A program made the translations under genes and the position numbers. This document shows positions 32,509 through 41,527 of a stretch of DNA of 64,000 bases, one piece after another. The number at the start of each line of letters is the position of its first letter. Positions within the stretch are counted from its first letter, which is position 1. The notes under the pieces were generated by a model. It ran no database searches, was not told the DNA's origin, and saw only the letters and a program-made list of their open reading frames with translations. The stretch is from Actinacidiphila sp965342175 (GTDB taxonomy: Bacteria; Actinomycetota; Actinomycetes; Streptomycetales; Streptomycetaceae), in contig NZ_CBDRBL010000030.1 of NCBI RefSeq assembly GCF_965342175.1, positions 1 to 64,000 on the forward strand, given 5' to 3'.

Positions 32509-34017
32509 TCACGCCGGGCCTCCGGAGGAGGGACGCGGGTGCGGGACGCGGACGCTGTCGGCCGGGTCGGCGGCGGGGTCGTCCGCGGCGGTCTCCTCGC
32601 GCTCGGCCACGACCCGCCGCACGGCCTCCAGGACGCCCTGGTAGCCGGAGCAGCGGCAGAGGTTGCCGCTGATGGCCTGCCGGGTCTCCAGCTCGGTCGG
32701 GTGGTGGTTGCCCTCGAGCAGGTCGTGCACGGTCATCGCCATGCCGGGGATGCAGAAGCCGCACTGCACGGCCCCGCACTCGGCGAGCGCGCGCTGCACG
32801 TCCGAGGGGCCGCCGTCGGCCGACAGCCCCTCGACGGTGCGGATGTCGCTACCGGCGGCGGTCGCCGCCGGCACCAGGCAGGAGGCGACGAGACGGCCGT
32901 CGACCTTGACAGAGCACGCGCCGCACTCGCCCTGCTCGCAGCCGTCCTTGGCGCCGGCGAGGCCGAGGCGCTCGCGCAGCACGTAGAGCAGGGACTCGCC
33001 GAGCCACGCGTCGGTGACGGGCCGGTCGGTGCCGTTGACGCTCAGGACGTAGGAGTCCACCGGGTGCTCGCTGTGCGCGTCCGGGCCGAGCTCCGCACCG
33101 GGTTCCCCGGCCGTCTCCTCCGGTGCCGCTTCCTCCGCGACCTGCGGCTGCGGCGCGGCGAGGTCAGCGGCGGGGCCCGCGGCGTAGTCCGCGGCTTGCG
33201 CGGCGTCCACAACCGGGTCCGGCAGCGGGTCCTGCTGCGGGTCCTGGCCGGATGGTGCCGCGGCGGACTCCGCGACGGGCTCCTGCGGGTGTGCGGGGCC
33301 CTCGCCGGCGGCCGGCTCGGTCCAGGGCTCCGAGGCGTCGCCGAGCGCCATGGAGTCGGGGGCGGCCGCGGGTTCGGGGGCGGCCACCGGTTCGGGGGCG
33401 GCCGCGGGTTCGGGGGCGGCCGCGGGTTCGGCGGCGGCCGCGGGCGCGAAGTGGTGCTCGCCGGCCTCCTCGGCGACGCCGTCCGGGGTCTGCGGCAGCG
33501 TCCACCGGCCAGTGGCGTCCGCGGGCAGCGACCAGCCGCCGTCGGCGGGCCCCGCGTGCGGCATCGGCGGCGCCTGCGGGGCGGCGGGGGCCGTCCAGGG
33601 CTGCGCCGGCCCGGGGCCGCCGGGAGCGGGCGCGAAGGCGCCCATCGCGTACTCGCCGGAATCGTCGGCGGCGGCGTCCTCGCGTACGACGGGGATCGCC
33701 CACGTGGTGGCCGCGTCCTCGCCGGCGGCCGGAACGGCGGGCTCGGCGTGGGCACCCCCCGTCGGCACCCCTGGCGGTGCGGGGGCATAGCCGTGGCCGG
33801 GGGCGGCGAGCGGGTCGGCGCCCGGCTCGGGCATCGACAACTGCGCCGCGAAGGAGACGTGCATGGTCTGGTCGGGGTCGTAATCGCCGTAGGGCGAGGG
33901 CTCCCACACCCCGTGCCCCGGGGTGAATCCTCCACCGTGCTGCTGGTGGGACCCCTCCTGCGGCTGGTCGGTCATGCGCCCGTCCGGTGTCCTGTCGTCG
34001 TACACGTCGTCACTCAT
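32509..34017 (-). CDS. Xanthine dehydrogenase-type [2Fe-2S] subunit with very long N-terminal extension
   Basis: 502 residues, about three times the usual 150-200 of this subunit. Only the last 170 or so form the known domain: CEQGECGACSV for the plant-type [2Fe-2S] centre, and CGFCIPGMAMTVHDLL plus ISGNLCRCSGYQGVLEAV for the second centre. Residues 1-330 are Ala/Pro/Glu-rich, with PEPAAAPEPAAAPEP-type repeats encoded by an 18-base unit around 33357-33440. The start overlaps the FAD-subunit stop (ATGA), so the long form is probably genuine. The role of the arm is unknown. Confidence 0.9.
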   Translation of the reverse strand: MSDDVYDDRTPDGRMTDQPQEGSHQQHGGGFTPGHGVWEPSPYGDYDPDQTMHVSFAAQLSMPEPGADPLAAPGHGYAPAPPGVPTGGAHAEPAVPAAGEDAATTWAIPVVREDAAADDSGEYAMGAFAPAPGGPGPAQPWTAPAAPQAPPMPHAGPADGGWSLPADATGRWTLPQTPDGVAEEAGEHHFAPAAAAEPAAAPEPAAAPEPVAAPEPAAAPDSMALGDASEPWTEPAAGEGPAHPQEPVAESAAAPSGQDPQQDPLPDPVVDAAQAADYAAGPAADLAAPQPQVAEEAAPEETAGEPGAELGPDAHSEHPVDSYVLSVNGTDRPVTDAWLGESLLYVLRERLGLAGAKDGCEQGECGACSVKVDGRLVASCLVPAATAAGSDIRTVEGLSADGGPSDVQRALAECGAVQCGFCIPGMAMTVHDLLEGNHHPTELETRQAISGNLCRCSGYQGVLEAVRRVVAEREETAADDPAADPADSVRVPHPRPSSGGPA

Positions 34018-34922
34018 GCCAGTGCCCTCCCCAGCGCCCGGCGGGCCAGTGCGGCCACCGTACGCCGCAGCTGGACGGCCGCCGGGGGCAGTTCCGAGGC
34101 GGCGGCCGGAGGTCCCCCCACGCCGTCCGCGGCCGGCAGCGGGTCGGGGATGCAGGCGGCGGCGACGTACTCGCCGAAGGCCGTGAGGGCCTCCGGCGCC
34201 AGCGTGCGCTCGCCGTCCCAGTCGATCAGCCCGGCGACCCAGCGTTCGGCCTCGAGCGGCCGCAGCGGCACCGGTGCGACGGCTCCCACCGCGCAGCGTA
34301 CGCCGCGGCGGGCGGGATCCAGGACGACGGCGACGGAGGCGATCGCGCGGCCGGGTCCGGTGCGGCCGGTGGCCTTGAGGAAGGTCTGCGGCGCGTGCAG
34401 CAGCGGGATCCGGACGTACGCCAGGATCTCGCCCGGCCGCAGCGGGTCCATGCCGGTGAGCAGGTGGCTGACCGGCAGTTCGCGGTTGCCGTCCGGTCCG
34501 GCGACCAGGACGGACGCCTCCAGGGCGGCCAGCACGGGCAGCGAGTCGCCGGTGGGGGCGGCGGTGGCGATGTTGCCGCCGAGGGTGCCCGCGTTGCGGA
34601 TCTGCGGGGGCCCGGCGGCTCGCGCGGCGGCGGCCAGGGCGGGGATGAGCGCGGCGAAGTCCGGGCGGCCCAGACGGGCGTGGGTGAGGCCGGCGCCGAG
34701 CAGGGCCGCGCCGTCGGCGTACTGCCAGCCGCGGATCTCGCTGATCCGCCCGAGACCGACCAGCCCCGCGGGACGCAGCAGCCCGGCGTTGACGGCCGCC
34801 ATGAGGTCGGTGCCTCCGGCGACGGGCACGGCGGTGGGCGAGGCGGCCAAGGCCGCCACGGCCTCGTCGAGCGAGGTCGGCAACGCCACATTGCGCGCTG
34901 CCTGCCGTGCGTACGTGCTCAC
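34014..34922 (-). CDS. Xanthine dehydrogenase-type FAD-binding subunit
   Basis: A 302-residue medium subunit of the molybdenum hydroxylase complex. FAD-binding motifs are VPVAGGTDLMAAVNAG near residue 34 and IRNAGTLGGNIATAAPTGDSLPVLAALEA near residue 107. It passes electrons from the [2Fe-2S] subunit to NAD or another acceptor. The GTG start at 34922 follows GGGGAAGGGG. It is the first gene of the three-gene operon and overlaps the next by four bases. Confidence 0.93.
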   Translation of the reverse strand: MSTYARQAARNVALPTSLDEAVAALAASPTAVPVAGGTDLMAAVNAGLLRPAGLVGLGRISEIRGWQYADGAALLGAGLTHARLGRPDFAALIPALAAAARAAGPPQIRNAGTLGGNIATAAPTGDSLPVLAALEASVLVAGPDGNRELPVSHLLTGMDPLRPGEILAYVRIPLLHAPQTFLKATGRTGPGRAIASVAVVLDPARRGVRCAVGAVAPVPLRPLEAERWVAGLIDWDGERTLAPEALTAFGEYVAAACIPDPLPAADGVGGPPAAASELPPAAVQLRRTVAALARRALGRALA

Positions 34923-35501
34923 GCAGCTGCCCCTTCCCCGGCTGTCCGCGGTGCGGTAGCCGTACGGTACGTGCTGACAGCCCGGACGTGGCAACTCTGG
35001 CACATCTTCCGGGGCGATCAACGCGAGGGTCGCAAAGGGAGACCCGGCTTCCGGATGGGACCTCGTCCGGTTCGCGGCTTTCTCCAGGTTGCGATGGAAA
35101 TGGACTCCTTTACACGTCTTGCCGGATTGGCCACACCACCCTGCCATCTCCCGCGGCGACCGGCCCGCGCTTGCCGCCGGGCTCACACGATCGGGGGCGG
35201 CCCCTCGATCGGGCGTCCGAGGCCGCCCGGACACCGCCGCGAGGGCGGGGCGGACGCCCCTGTGGCCCGCGCCTGCCTCCCGGTGCGTCACATCGCCGTC
35301 GAAGGCGGCCATGCGGGCGGCGGCGCCCCGTGACCGCGGGCCACGGGGGCGCGTGCGGCAACCCCTTGACGAGCCGTCACCTCTGTCTCCGACGCGGCGC
35401 GTCGCCCGTAGGGCCAGGTGGCGGATGACGTCGTCCCGGCATGGAGTGACGTGCCGCGGCGGGAGGACCGGCACCGGCTTCCGGCCGGGCGCGAAGATCC
35501 C
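34923..35501. other. Long intergenic region upstream of the xanthine dehydrogenase operon
   Basis: About 580 bases. Frames are open on both strands, but none has a credible start with a ribosome site, a recognisable domain or consistent codon bias. The part from 35085 to 35140 is less GC-rich and may hold the operon promoter. I do not recognise a regulator gene or a remnant of one. Confidence 0.4.
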
Positions 35502-36665
35502 TCAGCCGGCCGCGCGGCGGGCCCGGTGCAGTGCGAGACCGGGGATCAGCATGCCGGCGACGCACCACAGGATGTGGGCCGCGGCCACGGCGGCCCACAC
35601 CGCCCTGGACGTCGTCTGCGCCGCGGAGAGGACCGCGACAGTGCCGACGAGGGCCGCGACAACGGTCAGTTGGAGGACGGCGTGCCGGCTGGGCGCGGCG
35701 TCGCGCCGCAGGAAGGTGTCTCCGTACCACCAGCGCACCGCACGGGCGGCGGCGCACAGCACCAGGGCGGCGCCCGCGGCGGCGCACAGGACGGCCGGAA
35801 GCGGCCAGGGCCTGCCGTCGGCGGCGGCGGCCGCCGCCAGGCCGGTGGTGACGACCGGCAGCATGGCCGGCCAGGCCGCCGTGGTCAGGGCCACGGCCCG
35901 GGCGCGGGCCGGGTCCCCGTCCAACTCGGCGCGGGTGACCGCGCGTACGCTCTGCAGCCGCTCCCGGCCGGTGCTGCCGGAGCGGCGGGCCTGCAGCAGC
36001 CACAGCCAGCCGGCCAGCGCCACGAGGGCGGCCGTCCCGCCGGCCAGCACCAGGGGGTCGGCGAACAGCACCAGCGCGACCGCCGGAAGCACGGGCAGGA
36101 TCCGCAGCCACCTGCGCCGCGCCGCCACGTCGGCGGCCGGGGCGCCGAGTCGCAGGGCCCGGGCGGCGACGGTGCGGCGCTCGGCGCGGTCGGCCGGACG
36201 CAGCGAGAGGTCCAGGGCCCGGGCGAGGGCGACGTGCGCCTCGGCCTCGCGGGGGGCGATCAGCACCGCACGGCGGGCGGCGGCGACCGCCTCGGGGCGG
36301 CGGGAGAGCGTCCGGCAGGAGTCGGCGATCAGCACCTGGGCGCGCCACTCCCGGGGGTCGTCGGCGGCCACCCGCAGGCCGAGTCCGAGGGCGGCGTGCG
36401 CGTCGCCCAGCATCAGCAGGACGAGCCCGGCCAGCAGCGGCGGGTCGGGGTCGCCGGCCTCCGCGTACGCCAGCGCCCAGTCGACGGCCTCCCGGGCGCG
36501 GTCGGCGCGCCGCTCGTAGGCGAAGACCCGGGCGCGTACGAGGTGGCCGAAGCTGCCGTTGCGGGCGACGAAGGCGTCGTCGACGAGCGAGTGCGCCACC
36601 TGGAAGCGCCCCCGCTCGCAGAGCCCGAAGACCCGCTCCGCCGTGACGGCGTCGTCCTGCGCCAT
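35502..36665 (-). CDS. TPR-repeat membrane protein
   Basis: A 387-residue protein beginning MAQDDAVTAERVFGLCERGRF. Residues 1-180 have tetratricopeptide-like helical repeats (WRAQVLIADSCRTLSRRPEAVAAARRAVLIAPREAEAHVALARAL). The C-terminal half has several membrane helices, for instance ILPVLPAVALVLFADPLVLAGGTAALVALAGWLWLL and AVLCAAAGAALVLCAAARAV. No enzyme motif is visible. It may be a membrane-tethered scaffold; the function is unknown. Confidence 0.82.
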   Translation of the reverse strand: MAQDDAVTAERVFGLCERGRFQVAHSLVDDAFVARNGSFGHLVRARVFAYERRADRAREAVDWALAYAEAGDPDPPLLAGLVLLMLGDAHAALGLGLRVAADDPREWRAQVLIADSCRTLSRRPEAVAAARRAVLIAPREAEAHVALARALDLSLRPADRAERRTVAARALRLGAPAADVAARRRWLRILPVLPAVALVLFADPLVLAGGTAALVALAGWLWLLQARRSGSTGRERLQSVRAVTRAELDGDPARARAVALTTAAWPAMLPVVTTGLAAAAAADGRPWPLPAVLCAAAGAALVLCAAARAVRWWYGDTFLRRDAAPSRHAVLQLTVVAALVGTVAVLSAAQTTSRAVWAAVAAAHILWCVAGMLIPGLALHRARRAAG

Positions 36666-36732
36666 GTCCCCCCGAACACGCGCGGTACGGCCGCCGCACC
36701 GCGGCCGTACCCGCCGGGTGTGCCGACGGCCT

Positions 36733-37014
36733 CTACTTGCCGCCCTTGTCCTTGTCCCCGCCGCCGCTGGGCATGGATTCGAAGATCTCCTTGCACATCG
36801 GGCACACCGGGTACTTCTTGGGGTCGCGGCCGGGCACCCACACCTTGCCGCACAGCGCGACCACCGGCGATCCGGAGAGCGCGCTCTCCATGATCTTGTC
36901 CTTCTGTACATAGTGCGCGAAGCGCTCGTGGTCGCCATCGCCTTGCGACACCTGCGGGGTCGGCTCGACGAGGGTGCCGGTGCCCGCCCCGCGCTCGGGC
37001 TCGAGAGTGCTCAT
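36733..37014 (-). CDS. DUF3039 domain protein
   Basis: A 93-residue protein beginning MSTLEPERGAGTGTLVEPTPQ. The core is HERFAHYVQKDKIMESALSGSPVVALCGKVWVPGRDPKKYPVCPMC. One cysteine plus a C-x2-C pair suggest a small metal-binding fold, and the tail is Gly/Asp/Lys-rich. This family is common and well conserved in actinobacteria but uncharacterised. It lies between the TPR membrane protein and the YqgE gene on the same strand, 11 bases after the latter's stop. Confidence 0.9.
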   Translation of the reverse strand: MSTLEPERGAGTGTLVEPTPQVSQGDGDHERFAHYVQKDKIMESALSGSPVVALCGKVWVPGRDPKKYPVCPMCKEIFESMPSGGGDKDKGGK

Positions 37015-37025
37015 GGGACGCAAGC

Positions 37026-37604
37026 CTAGTTCAGAGACGGATCGTCCGGATACGTCGCGACCATCGCGAGTTCGCTGCGCTGCCTGCGCAGTACGGAGCG
37101 CCACAGCTGTTCGGGGTCCGGCGAGAAGACGTCCCCCGGTTCGGACTCCACGACGTACCAGGCGCCCTCGACGAGCTCGTCCTCCAGTTGGCCGGGCCCC
37201 CATCCGGCGTAGCCGGCGAAGATGCGCAGGGAGCCCAGCTCGGCCGCCAGGAGCTCCGGCGGCGCCTCGAGGTCCACCAGGCCGATCGCGCCGTACACCC
37301 GCCGCCAGCCGAGCGGCTCCGCGTCCTCGCCGCCCCGCGGCTCCCCGGGCACCACGGCCAGGCCCAGCGCGGAGTCCAGCGAGACGGGCCCGCCCTGGAA
37401 GACGACCTGCGGCGCGCCGGCCAGGCCGGCCCAGGACTCCAGTACGTCGCCGACCCCGACCGGCGTGGGCCGGTTGAGCACGACGCCGAGCGAGCCTTCC
37501 TCGTCGTGGTCGAGCAGCAGCACCACGGCCCGGTCGAAGTTCGGGTCCGCGAGCGCGGGCGTGGCGACGAGCAGTCTTCCGGTGAGCGATGACACTTCGG
37601 TCAT
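37026..37604 (-). CDS. YqgE/AlgH family (DUF179) protein
   Basis: A 192-residue protein starting MTEVSSLTGRLLVATPALADPNFDRAVVLLLDHDEEGSLGVVLNRP, the clear family signature. The FAGYAGWGPGQLEDELVEGAWYVV block is the second conserved half. A start three codons upstream is also possible. Molecular function is not established; the family name comes from an early report on alginate control in Pseudomonas. It is divergent from murA and precedes the DUF3039 gene. Confidence 0.92.
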   Translation of the reverse strand: MTEVSSLTGRLLVATPALADPNFDRAVVLLLDHDEEGSLGVVLNRPTPVGVGDVLESWAGLAGAPQVVFQGGPVSLDSALGLAVVPGEPRGGEDAEPLGWRRVYGAIGLVDLEAPPELLAAELGSLRIFAGYAGWGPGQLEDELVEGAWYVVESEPGDVFSPDPEQLWRSVLRRQRSELAMVATYPDDPSLN

Positions 37605-37613
37605 GGGCAACAT

Positions 37614-37859
37614 AATCCCGCATTCCGCCGTCGCACGGGGTGCGGGCGGCCTCCTTCCCCGCGAACCGCGCGGAAAGGCGCCCCGCGGGCCGCGGACACC
37701 CTCCGGAACAGGGCGGACGCGGAGGGTGCTGTAGCGAAGCCATTACACGAGTGGGACGTCTCGGCCCTCTTCCGCGTGCCGGAAGGCCGTTTACCATTTC
37801 ACCTTGGTGCCTGCGGGGACCGAGCTTCCTTTCCGCCCGTCTCCTGGAACGCGAGAGCA
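37614..37859. promoter_or_regulatory. murA / yqgE divergent promoter region
   Basis: 246 bases with no gene. A moderately AT-rich segment (TTTACCATTTCACCTTGG, 37790-37807) lies some 55 bases before the murA start and is the best promoter candidate for murA. Confidence 0.4.
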
Positions 37860-39194
37860 ATGGCCGGCCTTAACGACGTACTGCTTGTCCACGGTGGCAC
37901 TCCCCTCGAGGGGGAGATCCACGTCCGCGGGGCGAAGAACCTCGTGCCGAAGGCGATGGTGGCGGCCCTGCTGGGCAGCGAGCCCAGCCGGCTGCGCAAT
38001 GTGCCCGACATCCGCGACGTGCGCGTGGTGCGGGGCCTGCTGCAGCTGCACGGGGTGACGGTGCAGGCCGGCGACGAGCCCGGGGAACTGGTGCTCGACC
38101 CGTCCAAGGTGGAGAGCGCGAACGTCGCCGACATCGACGCGCACGCGGGCTCCTCCCGCATCCCGATCCTGTTCTGCGGCCCGCTGCTGCACCGCCTCGG
38201 CCACGCCTTCATCCCGGGCCTGGGCGGCTGCGACATCGGCGGCCGGCCGATCGACTTCCACTTCGACGTGCTGCGCAAGTTCGGCGCCGTGATCGAGAAG
38301 CGTCCCGAGGGCCAGTACCTGGAGGCCCCGCAGCGGCTGCGCGGCTGCAAGATCGAACTGCCGTACCCGTCGGTCGGCGCGACCGAGCAGGTGCTGCTGA
38401 CGGCGGTGCTGGCCGAGGGCGTCACCGAGCTCAGCAACGCCGCGATCGAGCCGGAGATCGAGGATCTGATCTGCGTCCTGCAGAAGATGGGCGCCATCAT
38501 CACGATGGGCACCAACCGCACCATCCACATCACCGGCGTGGACAAGCTCGGCGGCTACAACCACCGCGCGCTCCCGGACCGCCTGGAGGCCGCCTCCTGG
38601 GCCTGCGCCGCCCTGGCCACCGAGGGCAACATCTACGTCCGCGGCGCCAGCCAGCGCGAGATGATGACCTTCCTCAACGTCTTCCGCAAGGTCGGCGGCG
38701 CGTTCGAGGTCGACGACGACGGCATCCGCTTCTGGCACCCCGGCGGCCCGCTGAACGCCATCGCCCTGGAGACCGACGTGCACCCCGGCTTCCAGACCGA
38801 CTGGCAGCAGCCCCTGGTCGTGGCTCTCACGCAGGCCTCGGGCCTGTCCATCGTCCACGAGACGGTCTACGAGTCCCGGCTGGGCTTCACCTCGGCCCTC
38901 AACCAGATGGGCGCCCACATCCAGCTCTACCGCGAGTGCCTGGGCGGCACCCCCTGCCGCTTCGGCCGGCGCAACTTCCTGCACTCCGCCGTCGTCAGCG
39001 GCCCCACCAAGCTGCAGGGCGCGGACCTGGTCATCCCCGACCTGCGCGGCGGCTTCTCGTACCTGATCGCGGCCCTGGCCGCGCAGGGCACCTCACGGGT
39101 GCACGGCATCGACCTGATCAACCGCGGCTACGAGAACTTCATGGAGAAGCTCGAGAAGCTCGGCGCCAAGGTCGAGCTGCCCGACACGGACTGA
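37860..39194 (+). CDS. murA: UDP-N-acetylglucosamine 1-carboxyvinyltransferase
   Basis: A 444-residue enzyme for the first committed step of peptidoglycan synthesis, the addition of enolpyruvyl from PEP to UDP-GlcNAc. It begins MAGLNDVLLVHGGTPLEGEIHVRGAKNLVPKAM, with the conserved Lys-Asn pair in GAKN. The active-site loop position reads PGLGGCDIGGRPIDFH, which retains the PEP-binding cysteine that is the fosfomycin target. The start at 37860 is chosen by similarity of the N-terminus; a longer frame begins 84 bases earlier. The gene converges on hupA. Confidence 0.97.
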   Translation: MAGLNDVLLVHGGTPLEGEIHVRGAKNLVPKAMVAALLGSEPSRLRNVPDIRDVRVVRGLLQLHGVTVQAGDEPGELVLDPSKVESANVADIDAHAGSSRIPILFCGPLLHRLGHAFIPGLGGCDIGGRPIDFHFDVLRKFGAVIEKRPEGQYLEAPQRLRGCKIELPYPSVGATEQVLLTAVLAEGVTELSNAAIEPEIEDLICVLQKMGAIITMGTNRTIHITGVDKLGGYNHRALPDRLEAASWACAALATEGNIYVRGASQREMMTFLNVFRKVGGAFEVDDDGIRFWHPGGPLNAIALETDVHPGFQTDWQQPLVVALTQASGLSIVHETVYESRLGFTSALNQMGAHIQLYRECLGGTPCRFGRRNFLHSAVVSGPTKLQGADLVIPDLRGGFSYLIAALAAQGTSRVHGIDLINRGYENFMEKLEKLGAKVELPDTD

Positions 39195-39221
39195 CCCGGC
39201 CGCACCGCCGCCGGACACAGG

Positions 39222-39256
39222 AAAGGGCGGCCTCCCCGCGGGGGAGGCCGCCCTTT
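39222..39256. terminator. Bidirectional terminator between murA and hupA
   Basis: AAAGGGCGGCCTCCCC pairs perfectly over 16 base pairs with its complement around the loop GCG. The flanking A and T runs make it intrinsic-terminator-like in both directions. Confidence 0.92.
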
Positions 39257-39279
39257 CTCATGTCGCGGTAGTCGCGGAA

Positions 39280-39561
39280 TTACTTGCCCTTGGCGGCTTC
39301 CTTGAGCTTCGAGCCCGCGGAGACCTTCACGCTGTAGCCGGCCGGGATCTGGATCGGGTCACCGGTCTGCGGGTTGCGCGCGGTGCGCGCGGCGCGGTGG
39401 GTGCGCTCGAAGGTGAGGAAGCCGGGGATGGTGACCTTCTCGTCGCCCTTGGCGACGATCTCGCCGACAACCTCGGCGAACGCGGCCAGAACGGCGTCGG
39501 CGTCCTTGCGGGTCACCTCGGCGCGCTCGGACAGCGCGGCCACCAGCTCACTGCGGTTCAT
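39280..39561 (-). CDS. hupA: DNA-binding protein HU (short form)
   Basis: A 93-residue HU protein: MNRSELVAALSERAEVTRKDADAVLAAF followed by the signature GFLTFERTHRAARTARNPQTGDPIQIPA. This is the short vegetative HU, without the long Lys/Ala-rich tail of the sporulation form HupS. It packs and bends chromosomal DNA. AAGGAGT-like sequence precedes the start. The neighbours murA and malic enzyme match the conserved Streptomyces order. Confidence 0.97.
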   Translation of the reverse strand: MNRSELVAALSERAEVTRKDADAVLAAFAEVVGEIVAKGDEKVTIPGFLTFERTHRAARTARNPQTGDPIQIPAGYSVKVSAGSKLKEAAKGK

Positions 39562-39758
39562 CTAAGTACTCCTTGCATGGAAACCCCCAACGTCGACCGT
39601 CGGGGAAGACGCATATGAAGACGCTCGTCGCGCTTCTGCGGTGCGGCCCTCACCGCCCAGGTACGCATCCTGCCCCTATTTCTGGGGGAAACGCCAATCC
39701 GGCACCCGGGAGAGTCACACAAAAAGCGGGTCGTGTACGGCCCGATGACGCTCTGTCG

Positions 39759-41180
39759 TCATGGAGCCGCGACGAGGCCCTGAGGCTTGGCCGCCTCGCG
39801 GACGGCGCCGGCGACGGCGCCCGCGACCTTGTCGTTGAAAACGCTCGGGATGATGTAGTTCGGGTTGAGCTCGTCCTCGGTGACGACGTCCGCGAGGGCG
39901 GCCGCCGCGGCGAGCATCATGTCAGTGTCGACCGTGCGGCTCTGGGCGTCCAGGAGGCCGCGGAAGACGCCGGGGAAGACCAGCACGTTGTTGATCTGGT
40001 TGGGGAAGTCGCTGCGGCCCGTGGCGACCACCGCGGCGGTCTCCCGGGCGATCGCGGGGTCGACCTCGGGGTCCGGGTTGGCCAGGGCGAAGACGATGGC
40101 GCCGTCGGCCATGGCGGCGACGTCCTCGCCCTCCAGGACATCGGGGGCGGAGACGCCGATGAAGACGTCAGCTCCGCGCACCGCCTCCCGCAGGGTCCCG
40201 GTGATGTCCTCCGGGTTGGTGTTGTCGGCGATCCAGCGCAGCACCGACCCGGAGCCGGCCTCGACCACGTCCTCCCGGCCGCTGTGCACGACGCCGTGGA
40301 TGTCGGCGACGACGGCGTGCTTGACGCCCGCCGCGAGCAGCAGCTTGAGGATGGCCGTGCCGGCGGCGCCCGCGCCCGACATGACGACCCTCACGTCGCC
40401 GATCTGCTTGCCGACCACGCGCAGCGCGTTGGTCAGCGCCGCGAGCACCACGATGGCGGTGCCGTGCTGGTCGTCGTGGAAGACGGGGATGTCGAGGGCC
40501 TCACGCAGCCGGGCCTCGATCTCGAAGCAGCGGGGCGCCGAGATGTCCTCCAGGTTGATGCCCGCGAAGCCGGGGGCGATCGCCTTGACGATCTCCACGA
40601 TCGCGTCGGTGTCCTGGGTGTCCAGGCAGATCGGCCAGGCGTCGATGCCCGCGAAGCGCTTGAAGAGCGCCGCCTTGCCCTCCATGACCGGCAGCGCGGC
40701 CTTCGGCCCGATGTTGCCGAGGCCCAGCACGGCCGATCCGTCGGTGACCACCGCGACGCTGTTGCGCTTGATGGTCAGCCGGCGGGCGTCCTCGGGGTTC
40801 TTGGCGATCGCCATGCAGACCCGGGCCACGCCGGGGGTGTAGACCATGGACAGGTCGTCACGGTTGCGGATGGGGTGCTTCGACGCCATCTCGATCTTGC
40901 CGCCGAGGTGCATCAGGAACGTGCGGTCGGACACCTTGCCGATCGCGACGCCCTCGATCTGCGCGAGCTTCGCGACGATCTCGTCCGCGTGCGCGGTCGA
41001 GGTGGCCGCGATGGTCACGTCGATGCGCAGCTTCTCGTGGCCTGAAGCGGTCACGTCCAGGCCGTGGACCGCGCCACCGGAGGCCTCCACGGCCGTGGTG
41101 AGCTGGCTGACCGCGGATCCGCTCGCGGGCACCTCCAGCCGCACCGTGATTGAGTACGAGACGCTTGGCGCCGTTGCCAT
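39759..41180 (-). CDS. NADP-type malic enzyme with N-terminal ACT domain
   Basis: A 473-residue protein starting MATAPSVSYSITVRLEVPASG. Residues 1-80 form an ACT-like regulatory domain, and the catalytic part includes VYTPGVARVC, VTDGSAVLGLGNIG and DISAPRCFEIEARLREALDIPVFHDDQHGTAIVVLAAL. The nucleotide-binding glycine motif is MSGAGAAGTAILKLLL. It converts malate to pyruvate and CO2. Cofactor preference cannot be settled from sequence alone; in S. coelicolor one NAD- and one NADP-dependent form exist. Confidence 0.93.
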   Translation of the reverse strand: MATAPSVSYSITVRLEVPASGSAVSQLTTAVEASGGAVHGLDVTASGHEKLRIDVTIAATSTAHADEIVAKLAQIEGVAIGKVSDRTFLMHLGGKIEMASKHPIRNRDDLSMVYTPGVARVCMAIAKNPEDARRLTIKRNSVAVVTDGSAVLGLGNIGPKAALPVMEGKAALFKRFAGIDAWPICLDTQDTDAIVEIVKAIAPGFAGINLEDISAPRCFEIEARLREALDIPVFHDDQHGTAIVVLAALTNALRVVGKQIGDVRVVMSGAGAAGTAILKLLLAAGVKHAVVADIHGVVHSGREDVVEAGSGSVLRWIADNTNPEDITGTLREAVRGADVFIGVSAPDVLEGEDVAAMADGAIVFALANPDPEVDPAIARETAAVVATGRSDFPNQINNVLVFPGVFRGLLDAQSRTVDTDMMLAAAAALADVVTEDELNPNYIIPSVFNDKVAGAVAGAVREAAKPQGLVAAP

Positions 41181-41351
41181 GGCCGCTGTTCCTCCGCTGT
41201 CGCTGCTTGATGCGCCCTCGATGCTCCCACCTACCGATGGGTACGCGTAAACCCGGGGGCCCACGCACGACTCTCGAGCGGCTCGGGGGGTCAACGGAAG
41301 CTTGCGTGCTTAATGTTCCCGGGGCGGCCACCGGAACGGCGCACGAACGGA

Positions 41352-41379
41352 ATGACAATCACGGATCGTTTGTTAGCCT
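41352..41379 (+). promoter_or_regulatory. Candidate promoter for a small RNA
   Basis: ATGACA at 41352-41357 and TAGCCT at 41374-41379, 16 bases apart, resemble a housekeeping -35/-10 pair. They face into a gene-free stretch that ends in a strong terminator about 130 bases later. Confidence 0.45.
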
Positions 41380-41385
41380 GGGTGA

Positions 41386-41515
41386 GGCACCGGCTCGATC
41401 CAAGCCCCCGGGCCCAACCATAGGCGCTTCGAGCGCCCACTTGCCGCGAGGCGAGCATGGCGGGTCGGTGTCACATGCGTCCGGCGGGGCGCCCCTTTCC
41501 GAGGGGCGCCCCGCC
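41386..41515 (+). ncRNA. Possible small RNA between malic enzyme and helD genes
   Basis: The predicted transcript would start near 41386 and end in the hairpin GGCGGGGCGCCCCT / AGGGGCGCCCCGCC at 41483-41515. It contains a second stem-loop (GGCGCTTCGAGCGCC at 41423-41437). An ATG at 41458 opens only a short frame that runs into the terminator and has no protein-like features. A small RNA is inferred from promoter and terminator only; alternatively the hairpin serves only helD on the other strand. Confidence 0.4.
41483..41515. terminator. Hairpin terminator downstream of helD
   Basis: A 14-bp perfect stem with a five-base loop, 13 bases past the helD stop on the minus strand. It works in either direction and also closes the possible small RNA on the plus strand. 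Confidence 0.85.
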
Positions 41516-41527
41516 GTCGTCATGGCG

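Noticed and set aside
34923..35501. A regulator gene for the xanthine dehydrogenase operon
   Set aside because: No frame here shows a helix-turn-helix or PucR-like sequence, a ribosome site or steady codon bias.
41458..41520. A small protein gene starting at the ATG at 41458
   Set aside because: It runs straight into a 14-bp terminator and its translation has no protein-like features.
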